Positions 7,299-15,431 of a DNA stretch of 64,000 nt are shown here, piece after piece (positions within the stretch are counted from its first letter, which is position 1; every line of letters begins with the position of its first letter). A program made the position numbers and the translations under genes. The stretch is from an uncultured Oscillospiraceae bacterium. GTDB taxonomy: Bacteria > Bacillota > Clostridia > Oscillospirales > Oscillospiraceae. The DNA lies in assembly GCA_910583885.1 (NCBI GenBank), contig CAJUAC010000002.1, forward strand, positions 32,951 through 96,950, written 5' to 3'. Below the pieces are notes generated by a model. The model saw only the letters and a list, made by a program, of their open reading frames with translations, had not been told where the DNA came from and did no database searches.

Positions 7299-8057
7299 TC
7301 AACTCTTATTCTTCTTCAAAAACTCCTCCGCCAGGGCCGCATATGCCTCGCACCCTCGTGAAGCGCGGTCATAGGCGCAAATGGGCTTCCCATGGCTGGG
7401 CGCTTCGCTCAGGCGCACATTCCGGGGGATCACTGTACTGTATACCTTGCCGGGGAAAAAGCGTTTGACCTCCTCCGATACCTGAAGAGCCAGGTTTGTA
7501 CGGCTGTCGTACATCGTCAACAGCACCCCCTCCAGCTCCAGGTTGGGGTTCAGGGAGCGCCGGACAGCCCGGATGGTATACATCAAATCGCTGAGACCCT
7601 CCAGGGCAAAATATTCACTCTGCACCGGTACCAACGTACTGTCCGCCGCACACAGCCCATTGAGGGTCAGCAGCTCCAGGGAGGGAGGGCAGTCAATGAA
7701 TATGTAGTCATAGCTGGGCGCAAGCTTCTCCAGGGCCCGCCGCAGCAGATGCTCCCGGTCCTGGATGCCCACCAGCTCCACACCCGCACCCGCCAACCCC
7801 TTGGAGGAGGGGAGTACATCCCCATAACGGGTTGTGACAACCCGTTTTTGAGGCTCCACATCGTTGAGCAGGACATCGTAGATCCCCTGGGAGAGGGATT
7901 TATCCACCCCCATCCCCGATGTAGCGTTGGCTTGGGGGTCAAAATCACACAAAAGCACCCGTTTTCCCTTCTCCCGCAGGGCAGCGGTGAGGCTGACACA
8001 GGTGGTGGTTTTGCCCACGCCGCCCTTTTGATTGACAATCGCAACGATTTTGCTCAC
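7299..8057 (-). CDS. parA: Chromosome partitioning ATPase ParA (Soj)
   Basis: ParA binds DNA non-specifically as an ATP dimer and is released by ParB, driving origin segregation; in Bacillus it also modulates DnaA. The 252-residue protein has the deviant Walker A KGGVGKTT (11-18), CDFDPQANAT (about 39-48), and the Walker B-like FIDCPPSL near 120. The start codon is GTG at 8057, supported by GGGAGGTG 5-6 nt upstream and by the conserved SKIVAIVNQKGG beginning. It forms an operon with parB and has a plausible promoter just upstream. Confidence 0.97.
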   Translation of the reverse strand: MSKIVAIVNQKGGVGKTTTCVSLTAALREKGKRVLLCDFDPQANATSGMGVDKSLSQGIYDVLLNDVEPQKRVVTTRYGDVLPSSKGLAGAGVELVGIQDREHLLRRALEKLAPSYDYIFIDCPPSLELLTLNGLCAADSTLVPVQSEYFALEGLSDLMYTIRAVRRSLNPNLELEGVLLTMYDSRTNLALQVSEEVKRFFPGKVYSTVIPRNVRLSEAPSHGKPICAYDRASRGCEAYAALAEEFLKKNKS

Positions 8058-8109
8058 TGAACACCTCCGGGAGAGGGGCAGAAGCCCCTATTTTTCTAGT
8101 ATATGGTTT

Positions 8110-8137
8110 AGTATAGCACAAAACTTTCGTATTTCAA
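8110..8137 (-). promoter_or_regulatory. Probable parAB promoter
   Basis: On the minus strand TTGAAA (8132-8137) and TATACT (8110-8115) are separated by 16 bp, about 50 bp upstream of the parA GTG. parS site 2 lies about 110 bp further upstream. Confidence 0.6.
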
Positions 8138-8248
8138 CATAGCATCAAAAAAATTTTTGCAAAAATTATGAAGCTTCTCACCGCCCTACATACCAAAAGC
8201 CAACAAAGTATCACCTGTACCGCCCTTTTTTACAAGCAAAAACCGGAG

Positions 8249-8264
8249 TGTTTCACGTGAAACA
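8249..8264. promoter_or_regulatory. parS centromere site 2
   Basis: A second perfect TGTTTCACGTGAAACA, within a longer palindrome (8243-8270, flanks CCGGAG/CTCCGG). It lies between the parA promoter and the larC stop codon, so parAB sits between two parS sites 2.05 kb apart. Confidence 0.97.
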
Positions 8265-8293
8265 CTCCGGTAAAATCTGGATGGCTTCCAGGT

Positions 8294-9493
8294 CTATGCT
8301 TGTTTCATCTTCTCCCGCACCGCAGCCAGGGGACAGCCCTGTGCCTTGGCCACAGCAGCCAACTCCTGGTACTCCGGTTTGCCCTTTGTCAAACCGAAGC
8401 CTGCCCCCGTCTTCCACGTCAACGGGCCAAAGGCTGTATCCATCTGCTCCCGGGTGATCTCCATCGCATACCGCTGGCAATCCGTGCGGCGGACACCAAA
8501 GGTTGTCGTATGAAGCAGGATCTCCCGGGCTAAGCGGTTTGCATCCGCCGGGCGGCAGAGGCAGAGCAGCAGTACGCCGGGACGGTTCTTCTTCATCTGG
8601 ATGGGCAGATAGGACACATCCAGTGCCCCCGCCTCCAGCAGCCGCTCCATGGCATATCCCAGCTCCTCACCGGTCATGTCGTCCATATTGGCCTTCAGCT
8701 CCGTCACCTGGTCGTTGGGCCCAGCGGCATCATCCGCCGTCTCCAGCAAAAATGCCCGCAGGCAGTTGGCCCGGGGGAACTCCTTTGTTCCGCAGCCATA
8801 GCCGCAGCCATGGGATGTCCCGGCAGGCATGGGGCCAAATCCCCCTGCAAAGGCCCGCAGCAGGGCAGCCCCGGTGGGGGTACAGAGCTCCGCCGGGATG
8901 TCCCCGGCCACTATGGGGACGCCAGTGAGCAGATGGGCCGTGGCAGGGGCGGGCACCGGCAAGAGGCCATGGGCAGTGCGGACTGTCCCGCTGCCCACCG
9001 TGACAGGCGAAGCCATCACCGCGTCCGGAGCCAGGAGATCCAGGAGATAGCACACGCCGGTAACATCTATCACCGCATCCAGGGCCCCCACCTCATGGAA
9101 ATGCACCTCTCCCACTGGCACGCCGTGGGCCTGGGACTCCGCTTCAGCAATCAAGCCATAGGTTTTTTTTGCGTTCTCCCGTACCGCCTGGGGCAGGGGA
9201 AACCCGTCAATCATAGCGAGGATCTCTGCCAGGGAGCGGTGCTCATGATGGTGATGTCCCTCATGGCCGTGGTTATGGTGATGTCCGCCCTCCTCCTGGC
9301 CGTGAACCAGCACTCGCATATGGGTCCCGGCAATGCCCTGGCGGATGACGGCCTCCGCCTCCACCGATACGCCAGGGAGCAGACCATTCATCTCCTCCAG
9401 GAAGCGCTCCTTCTCCTGATACAGCTCATAAAGGGCGCCCATGAGCATATCGCCCGCTGCCCCCATCGAACACTCTACATACAATGTCCTCAT
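8294..9493 (-). CDS. larC: LarC nickel-insertion enzyme for the nickel-pincer cofactor
   Basis: LarC inserts nickel into the pyridinium-dithiocarboxylate nucleotide, using CTP, to complete the cofactor of lactate racemase-type enzymes. The 399-residue protein starts MRTLYVECSMGAAGDM, the family's N-terminal signature, and has a histidine-rich segment at residues 71-85 (HHHNHGHEGHHHHEH) suited to nickel handling. In Lactiplantibacillus larC needs a programmed frameshift to join LarC1 and LarC2; here one uninterrupted frame covers both. The start overlaps the larB stop in ATGA. LarA and LarE are not in the window. Confidence 0.93.
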   Translation of the reverse strand: MRTLYVECSMGAAGDMLMGALYELYQEKERFLEEMNGLLPGVSVEAEAVIRQGIAGTHMRVLVHGQEEGGHHHNHGHEGHHHHEHRSLAEILAMIDGFPLPQAVRENAKKTYGLIAEAESQAHGVPVGEVHFHEVGALDAVIDVTGVCYLLDLLAPDAVMASPVTVGSGTVRTAHGLLPVPAPATAHLLTGVPIVAGDIPAELCTPTGAALLRAFAGGFGPMPAGTSHGCGYGCGTKEFPRANCLRAFLLETADDAAGPNDQVTELKANMDDMTGEELGYAMERLLEAGALDVSYLPIQMKKNRPGVLLLCLCRPADANRLAREILLHTTTFGVRRTDCQRYAMEITREQMDTAFGPLTWKTGAGFGLTKGKPEYQELAAVAKAQGCPLAAVREKMKQA

Positions 9494-10245
9494 GTTTCCT
9501 CCAACCCCTTCATCTGATTGATCCTGTGGGCCAGGAAGCCCGCGCCAAAGCCATTGTCGATGTTAACCACGCTCACACCGCTGGCGCAGGAGTTGAGCAT
9601 AGCCAACAGGGCCGCCAGGCCGCCCAGATTGGCGCCATAGCCAATGCTGGTGGGCACGGCAATGACCGGGCAGCTGACCAGGCCCCCCACCACGCTGGGG
9701 AGCGCCCCCTCCATCCCGGCAACAGCAATGATGCAGCGGGCATGTTCCAGAGTCTCCAGCTCCGCCAGAAGGCGGTGCAGCCCAGCTACCCCCGCGTCAT
9801 AAACCCGGAAAACCCGGCTGCCCAACGCTTCAGCGGTGAGGGCCGCCTCCTCACAGACCGGCAGGTCACTGGTCCCGGCGGAGACAACAGCAATTGCGCC
9901 GGTATGGGGGATCTCTACAGGGTTTGCCACCGCCAGCCGGGCGGGGATACTGTAGCGGCGGGGGATCTGGAGCTGCGCCTCCTTCTCCGGGGAGAGGCGT
10001 GTAATCAAGATGTTCTCCGCCCCCCTGTCCATCATGGAACGGACAATGCCATCCATCTGCTCTGGGGTCTTCCCCTCGCCGAAGATCACCTCCGCCGCCC
10101 CCTGGCGCTTCGCCCGGTGGTGGTCTACCTTGGCATAGCCCAAATCCTCAAAGGCCGCCCCCTTTAAACGGCCCGCCGCCTGCTCCGGATTCAATGTGCC
10201 GGTACGGACCTCCTCCAGCAGGGCCAGTAATTCCTTTTCTTGCAT
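9490..10245 (-). CDS. larB: LarB, pyridinium-3,5-biscarboxylate mononucleotide synthase
   Basis: LarB carboxylates and hydrolyses nicotinic acid adenine dinucleotide in the first step of nickel-pincer cofactor synthesis. The 251-residue protein resembles the PurE carboxylase fold in its C-terminal half, with AVVSAGTSDLPV near residue 120 and IAVAGMEGALPSVVGGLV near 175-193, both typical of LarB. AAAAGGAG precedes the ATG. Its stop overlaps the larC start by 4 nt, so the two cofactor enzymes are translationally coupled. Confidence 0.93.
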   Translation of the reverse strand: MQEKELLALLEEVRTGTLNPEQAAGRLKGAAFEDLGYAKVDHHRAKRQGAAEVIFGEGKTPEQMDGIVRSMMDRGAENILITRLSPEKEAQLQIPRRYSIPARLAVANPVEIPHTGAIAVVSAGTSDLPVCEEAALTAEALGSRVFRVYDAGVAGLHRLLAELETLEHARCIIAVAGMEGALPSVVGGLVSCPVIAVPTSIGYGANLGGLAALLAMLNSCASGVSVVNIDNGFGAGFLAHRINQMKGLEET

Positions 10246-10279
10246 TGGCTTATCTCCTTTTCTCCCGCTGTACGGGGTC

Positions 10280-11392
10280 TCAACGGCTGAATTGGTAGAG
10301 GCCGCATTTTATCATCCCATTGTATACTTTTCTGATCTTATCCGCCTTCCGGCCAAAAAAGCGCTCAAATTCCGGATGGCTGGTGATGACCAGAACCCGC
10401 CACTTGGGTGGGATCTCCCGGTAGGCCCGGCCAAACATGCGGTAGAGCTCCTCCGCCTCCTGCTTCTCCAGCAGCCGCTCCCCATAGGGGGGATTTGTCA
10501 CTACCTGGCCGTACTCCCCCTGGCAGCAGAGCTTTGCCGCATCCGCTGTCTCAAAACGGACCAGCTCCTCCACCCCAGCCTTCACCGCATTTTCCCTGGC
10601 AATGCGCACTGCCTTGGGATCGATATCCCCGCCCCAGATGTCATAGGATCCGTCATACTCCCTGTCTATGGCTTCACCGGCGGCGTCCAGCCAGCAGCGG
10701 CTGTCCACACATGCCCATTTCTGGGCGTCAAAGGCCCGATCCAGGCCCGGGGCCCGGTTCTTGGCGATCAATGCTGCCTCAATGGCGATGGTCCCAGAGC
10801 CGCAGAAGGGATCCCGGAAGGGATCCCGGCCCCGGAAACGGCTAAGCGTTACCATCGCGGCAGCCAGGGTCTCCCGCAGGGGGGCCTCCACCCCCACTGC
10901 CCGGTATCCCCGCTTGTGGAGGCCCGGGCCAGTGGTATCGATATATAATGTACATTGATCCTTCATCAGGGCAAACTGGATCTGATACTTGGCCCCTGTC
11001 TCCGGCAGCCGCCCCAGGCCGTAGGCCCGCCCCAGGCGGTCCGCCGCCGCCCGCTTGATGATCTTCTGACAGTCCGGCACCGAGTGGAGCTGGGAATCCA
11101 GGGCATGGCCCTTGACTGGAAACTGTCCGTCAGCGGGGATCAGCTCCTCCCAGGCCACAGCGGATGCCCCCTGGAAAAGGGCCTCAAAGCTCCTGGCCGG
11201 GAAGGAACGCAGCAAAATCAAAACCCGTTCTCCACAGCGGATGTTGATATTCAGCCTGGGCACGTCCGCCAGGGTCCCCTGGCAGAAAACCCGCCCATTG
11301 TCTACGCGCACCTCCTTTAGACCAAGGCGGCGCACCTCATCCCCCACCAGGCCTTCCAGGCCAAACAGACAGGGGATCGCAAATGTCAGCAT
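10280..11392 (-). CDS. THUMP-domain class I RNA methyltransferase (RlmL/YpsC family)
   Basis: The 370-residue protein has an N-terminal ferredoxin-like/THUMP region (about 1-155) and a C-terminal Rossmann methyltransferase domain. The latter has DPFCGSGTIAIEAA near residue 188, GGDIDPKAV near 255 and the catalytic NPPYGERL near 299-306, which is typical of N2-guanine methyltransferases. The closest family is YpsC/RlmL-N, which makes m2G2445-type changes in 23S rRNA; substrate is inferred. I chose ATG 11392: it has GAGGTG upstream and lies just downstream of a clear promoter, whereas the longer 18-codon extension would start inside that promoter. Confidence 0.88.
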   Translation of the reverse strand: MLTFAIPCLFGLEGLVGDEVRRLGLKEVRVDNGRVFCQGTLADVPRLNINIRCGERVLILLRSFPARSFEALFQGASAVAWEELIPADGQFPVKGHALDSQLHSVPDCQKIIKRAAADRLGRAYGLGRLPETGAKYQIQFALMKDQCTLYIDTTGPGLHKRGYRAVGVEAPLRETLAAAMVTLSRFRGRDPFRDPFCGSGTIAIEAALIAKNRAPGLDRAFDAQKWACVDSRCWLDAAGEAIDREYDGSYDIWGGDIDPKAVRIARENAVKAGVEELVRFETADAAKLCCQGEYGQVVTNPPYGERLLEKQEAEELYRMFGRAYREIPPKWRVLVITSHPEFERFFGRKADKIRKVYNGMIKCGLYQFSR

Positions 11393-11417
11393 ATCCAACA
11401 CCTCTTTTCTTCCCATA

Positions 11418-11446
11418 AGTATAGCAGAATCGCCCAAAAAAGGCAA
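11418..11446 (-). promoter_or_regulatory. Promoter of the THUMP methyltransferase gene
   Basis: Minus-strand TTGCCT (11441-11446) and TATACT (11418-11423), 17 bp apart, place the transcription start near 11411, about 20 nt before the chosen ATG. Confidence 0.7.
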
Positions 11447-11942
11447 TGCCAGGTTCTATGGAACCCTTTTTCAAACCGGCTTCTCGATGTTGCCGGTGCT
11501 TTCAGCCAGCAGAAGGTTTCTGAAAAGAGTGGGATGGTATGGACTTCCTCCCTACAGACATCAGCCATTCTGCCGCCTGCTGACTGCGGTGCTCCCCGCA
11601 ACAGGGGCTTTTACCAGATCCCCACCACCATTCTCCTGAATATACTGGAGCATCACCCTGCTCCTCTCCCCATTCCCGATCACCTTGTCCGGCGTGGTCC
11701 CCTGGGAGGGGACACGGTGGCCGGAGCGCAGGCAGGTCCCAGACTGGGACGTATCCGAGAGAGGCGGCTGTACATACCACTGCCAGACCATGCCGCCCGC
11801 CGCCCAGCCGCTGTGCCGGGCACCAGTATTGACAAATATCCCCTCCTTCCTGGCGGTTTTGTCCTATTGATCCGGCTCCTTTCTCCTGCCTGTTCCCGCT
11901 TTTGGACGATAAACCATACCATACACCAAAGGAGGACTCAAG
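11447..11942. other. About 500 bp with no gene I can support
   Basis: This gap separates divergent transcription units. On the minus strand a frame stays open for about 100 codons (roughly 11561-11860; it contains the stretch DKVIGNGERSRVMLQYIQEN), but it has no convincing start or ribosome-binding site and I recognise no family. A GGGAGGGGAC-type short inverted repeat lies near 11699-11715. It may be a decayed gene or a repeat. Confidence 0.4.
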
Positions 11943-13115
11943 ATGCTTCCAATTCTTCTGCCTGTGATCTACCTTTCCTTTATCAGCCTCGGCCTGCCGG
12001 ATTCCCTGCTGGGCGCGGCATGGCCGTCCATGTACGGCCAGTTCCAAGTCCCTGTCTCCTATGCAGGCGCCATCTCTATGCTGATTGCCGCCGGAACCAT
12101 CCTTTCCAGCCTGCAAAGCGACCGGCTCACCCGGAGGCTGGGGGCTGGATGGGTGACAGCTGTCAGCGTGGGCATGACAGCCCTGGCTCTGTTTGGCTTC
12201 TCCAGCAGCAATTCCTTCTGGATGCTGTGCCTGTGGGCGCTCCCCTACGGCCTGGGGGCCGGCAGTGTGGACGCGGCCCTGAACAACTATGTAGCCCTCC
12301 ACTATGCCAGCCGCCACATGAGCTGGCTGCACTGCATGTGGGGCCTGGGGGCCTCTTTGGGGCCATACATCATGGGCCATGTGCTGACAGCCGGAAACAG
12401 CTGGCATAAGGGCTACCACTCCGTTGCCCTGCTCCAGGCCGTGCTGGCCCTCATGCTGGTGTTAAGCCTACCTTTGTGGAAAAAGGGCAGGGAAGCCGGC
12501 CAAACAGCAGACAACATCCCCCAGGCCCTGACCCTGGGGCAGATCCTCCACATCCCCGGTGCCAAACCTGTTATGCTGACCTTCTTCTGCTACTGCGCAT
12601 TAGAGCAAACCACAGGCCTATGGGCCAGCAGCTATCTCACCCTGCAAAAAGGTATCCCGGCAGAGCAGGCTGCGGGTTTTGCGAGCCTGTTTTTCATAGG
12701 CATCACCGTGGGACGGGCGCTGAGCGGCTTTCTGACCCTGAAGCTGTCCGACTGGCAGATGGTGCGCCTTGGCCTGGCCGCTGCCGCAGCCGGGATTGCC
12801 GCCCTCCTGCTGCCGCTGGGCGATTACGCCGCCCTTGCCGGGCTGATCCTCATTGGCCTGGGATGCGCCCCTATCTATCCCTGCGTCATCCACGCTACGC
12901 CCGAGCGCTTTGGTGCGGAGCACTCCCAAGCGATCATTGGCGTCCAGATGGCCAGCGCATACCTGGGTACCTGCCTGATCCCACCTCTGTTCGGGCTGGC
13001 CGCTACCCACACCTCCATCGGTCTGCTGCCCCTCGTCCTGTTTTCCGCCCTGATCCTCATGGCGGCCACCCACGAACAGCTGCTGCGCAGCAGCAGGAAA
13101 CACACGGCGATATGA
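11943..13115 (+). CDS. Major facilitator superfamily transporter
   Basis: The 390-residue protein is almost entirely hydrophobic and fits 12 transmembrane helices. A charged loop between TM2 and TM3 (SDRLTRRLG, about residues 59-67) matches the MFS signature position, and a polar loop near residues 180-195 separates the two six-helix halves. It resembles the FucP/YfkF-like MFS group (LGLPDSLLGAAWP at the start); the substrate cannot be told from sequence. AAAGGAGG lies 7 nt upstream of the ATG. It is monocistronic, with a strong terminator after it. Confidence 0.88.
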   Translation: MLPILLPVIYLSFISLGLPDSLLGAAWPSMYGQFQVPVSYAGAISMLIAAGTILSSLQSDRLTRRLGAGWVTAVSVGMTALALFGFSSSNSFWMLCLWALPYGLGAGSVDAALNNYVALHYASRHMSWLHCMWGLGASLGPYIMGHVLTAGNSWHKGYHSVALLQAVLALMLVLSLPLWKKGREAGQTADNIPQALTLGQILHIPGAKPVMLTFFCYCALEQTTGLWASSYLTLQKGIPAEQAAGFASLFFIGITVGRALSGFLTLKLSDWQMVRLGLAAAAAGIAALLLPLGDYAALAGLILIGLGCAPIYPCVIHATPERFGAEHSQAIIGVQMASAYLGTCLIPPLFGLAATHTSIGLLPLVLFSALILMAATHEQLLRSSRKHTAI

Positions 13116-13156
13116 ACATTTCCTGTCTAAAACAGTGAACATATTGTTGAAGCCCC

Positions 13157-13197
13157 ACAACCTCCGGCACCTCTCAATCAGCCGGAGGTTGTATTTT
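13157..13197 (+). terminator. Terminator of the MFS transporter gene
   Basis: ACAACCTCCGGC pairs with GCCGGAGGTTGT (12 bp, perfect) across a 12-nt loop, followed by ATTTTTG. Confidence 0.85.
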
Positions 13198-13531
13198 TGC
13201 AGATAACACCACATTTCATAACATATTTCTGCCTTCCATAGCAGCAGGAGCGGGATTGCCCCCTCTCCTGGTGCGCTGTCCCATACCACGCGCCGCTCTC
13301 TACCGCACAATAGTTTTCCACAAATTCTGCCGCTATTGTGCATTTCTTATTGGAATAGGGGCCATCCCCCTCTACCTCATGAGCTGCCAGCGGCCTGTAT
13401 CGTGGATTGCCGCCCCTTTTCGAGTCCCTCCCCCTGACAAAGAGCAGCCCCATCCACCCGTCAAAGGGGGCAGCATGTTGGAAAAGGGGAAAATTTTCTG
13501 AAAAACGGATAAAGAAATCGTGCCCTGGGGC
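13198..13531. other. About 330 bp without a supported gene
   Basis: Between the MFS terminator and the next promoter I find no gene with a start, ribosome-binding site and recognisable product. A minus-strand frame of about 90 codons (13178-13453) is open but overlaps the terminator and resembles nothing I know. One TTTTCCACA 9-mer is at 13313-13321. Confidence 0.4.
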
Positions 13532-13560
13532 TTGACTGGCGGCTGGAAATGCGTTAAAAT
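13532..13560 (+). promoter_or_regulatory. Promoter of the M23 peptidase gene
   Basis: TTGACT (13532-13537) and TAAAAT (13555-13560) are separated by 17 bp, giving a leader of about 50 nt. Confidence 0.75.
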
Positions 13561-13618
13561 AGCCCTGTAACTTTTTGTAACCCTTTGAACCGATTTGTTA
13601 CTACCTGGAGGATGCCCA

Positions 13619-15274
13619 ATGGTTCTCAAGACAAAAGATCATAAAGAAAGAGGAAATCGAATGGCCGCCAAGCCCCCCCAGAAGGATCAGCAGGTGGTTG
13701 ACGCGCCGGCCCAGGCCGCGCCCTCCCGGGGTGTTGTTATCATGGGACGGGACGGCAGGACCAAGCGGATCCCCGGCTATCAGGACCGGCAGAGGTTCCC
13801 GGAATCCAACAGCGCCTCCCGGCAGCTCCAGCTGCTGCTGGCTGGCAGTATGCCCATGCTCCGGCAGAAGATGGCTGGTATTGTCTACCAGATGCGCTCC
13901 TCTGTTTCGGAGCTTGTCTCCCGCCTGCGGCGCATGACAGAACCCAAGCGCGTCCACGCGGCCATCTTCCTGGCCGCCAGCTTGGCGATCACTGTATTCG
14001 CTGTATACAAGGTACTTTACACCACCGCTACCACTCTCACCTTTGACGGCGTGGAGCTGGGTACTGTCGCCAGCGAGGAGGAGGCCCACGCTGCCGTGCT
14101 TTCGGTAGAGCGCTCTATCTCCGACGCTTTGGGCAGCCGCTACACTGTAGAGGCGGATAAGGTCTCCTACTCCACGGGCCTGACCTTCCGCAGCGCCCTG
14201 GTGGATGAGCGGGATCTGGAGGTAGCCCTCAGCGACACCCTGCGGGTGGTGGAGCACGGCTATGCCCTCTATGTGAACGGCGAGTTCATCGGCGCAACCC
14301 AGACCGAAGGGGCCATGGATGAGCTGCTCACCCAGCTGGCCGCCCCCTACCGCAATGAGAATACCATCTCCATTGATTTCGTGGAGGAGGTAGAGATCCA
14401 GGAGTGTGACATGCCCACGGAGGATTTCACCAACCTGGCCAACGTGGCCCTGCTCCTCAACAGCACCAAAGCCGGTGAGGTTACTTACACGGTGGAAAGC
14501 GGCGACGTATGGTCTGTCATCGCCCAGGACCACAACCTGACCAATGACCAGCTGCTGGCTTTGAACCCCGGCTACGACATCGACAAGCTGCAAATTGGGG
14601 ATGAGCTGCTCATCAGCAACGCTGTCCCCTATCTGACCGTCATTGCTGTGCAGAACGAGTACTACGTGGCGGATATCCCCTATGAGATCGAATATGTGGA
14701 CGACGACACCATGTGGGAGGGCGATACCCGGACCATCACCAAGGGCCAGTACGGCACTGCGGATACAGTGGCCAGAGTGACCTACCAGGGCCTGGAGGAG
14801 ATCGAGCGCGTTATCGAGTCCCAGACCATGCTCACCGAGCCTGTAACAGAGGTTCAGGCCAGAGGTACCAAGGAGCGGCCCAGCTGGGCGCCCACAGGCA
14901 CCTTCCGCTGGCCCACCAGCGGTACCATCACCTCCCGGTATGGCTACCGGAACATCTTTGGCGGCAGCTCCTTCCACAGCGGTATCGACATCGCCAACTC
15001 CTACGGCACGGACATCGTAGCCGCTGACGGCGGCGAGGTCATCTACGCCGGCTGGATGAGCGGTTATGGCTACCTGGTGCAGATCGACCACCAGAACGGC
15101 TATGTCACCTACTATGGCCATAACAGCAAGCTGCTGGTCAGCGTAGGCGATAAGGTCTACAAGGGCGAGCACATCGCGGAGATGGGCAGCACAGGCCGGT
15201 CCACCGGCAACCACTGCCACTTCGAGGTCCGCAAGAATGGCGAGCGCCAGAACCCCATGAACTACCTGCCCTGA
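13619..15274 (+). CDS. Membrane-anchored M23 peptidase with LysM and G5 domains
   Basis: This is a cell-wall enzyme that probably cleaves peptide cross-links in peptidoglycan or activates another hydrolase. The 551 residues comprise a cytoplasmic N-terminus of about 110 residues, one membrane segment (about 113-131), an extracytoplasmic linker, a LysM domain (about 284-330, TYTVESGDVWSVIA), a G5 domain (about 345-420) and a C-terminal M23 metallopeptidase. Zinc ligands are visible as His453/Asp457 (HSGID) and His534 (HCHFE). I chose ATG 13619 because GGAGG is 7 nt upstream; a second ATG 14 codons later is also possible. It has its own promoter and terminator. Confidence 0.92.
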   Translation: MVLKTKDHKERGNRMAAKPPQKDQQVVDAPAQAAPSRGVVIMGRDGRTKRIPGYQDRQRFPESNSASRQLQLLLAGSMPMLRQKMAGIVYQMRSSVSELVSRLRRMTEPKRVHAAIFLAASLAITVFAVYKVLYTTATTLTFDGVELGTVASEEEAHAAVLSVERSISDALGSRYTVEADKVSYSTGLTFRSALVDERDLEVALSDTLRVVEHGYALYVNGEFIGATQTEGAMDELLTQLAAPYRNENTISIDFVEEVEIQECDMPTEDFTNLANVALLLNSTKAGEVTYTVESGDVWSVIAQDHNLTNDQLLALNPGYDIDKLQIGDELLISNAVPYLTVIAVQNEYYVADIPYEIEYVDDDTMWEGDTRTITKGQYGTADTVARVTYQGLEEIERVIESQTMLTEPVTEVQARGTKERPSWAPTGTFRWPTSGTITSRYGYRNIFGGSSFHSGIDIANSYGTDIVAADGGEVIYAGWMSGYGYLVQIDHQNGYVTYYGHNSKLLVSVGDKVYKGEHIAEMGSTGRSTGNHCHFEVRKNGERQNPMNYLP

Positions 15275-15287
15275 GAAAACAGCAGCC

Positions 15288-15320
15288 AGTCCCTCGTGCC
15301 GCGGCACGGGGGACTTTTTT
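15288..15320 (+). terminator. Terminator of the M23 peptidase gene
   Basis: AGTCCCTCGTGCCG pairs with CGGCACGGGGGACT, followed by TTTTTT, 14 nt after the stop codon. Confidence 0.9.
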
Positions 15321-15342
15321 CGGAAAAATTCCAATTTTATCG

Positions 15343-15371
15343 TTGAGGAAGCCGCTCAGGTGGTGTATAAT
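15343..15371 (+). promoter_or_regulatory. pta promoter
   Basis: TTGAGG (15343-15348) and TATAAT (15366-15371) with a 17-bp spacer, about 55 bp before the pta ATG. Confidence 0.75.
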
Positions 15372-15431
15372 GGAGATACTGAGCGCAGGGCGCTGCCCTG
15401 CCGGCAACAACAAAAACGGAGGAAGCAAGCT

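Noticed and set aside
13601..15334. Open frame of 577 codons antisense to the M23 peptidase gene
   Set aside because: The sense strand encodes a clear multidomain protein; the antisense translation is low-complexity and Gly/Val/Leu-rich.
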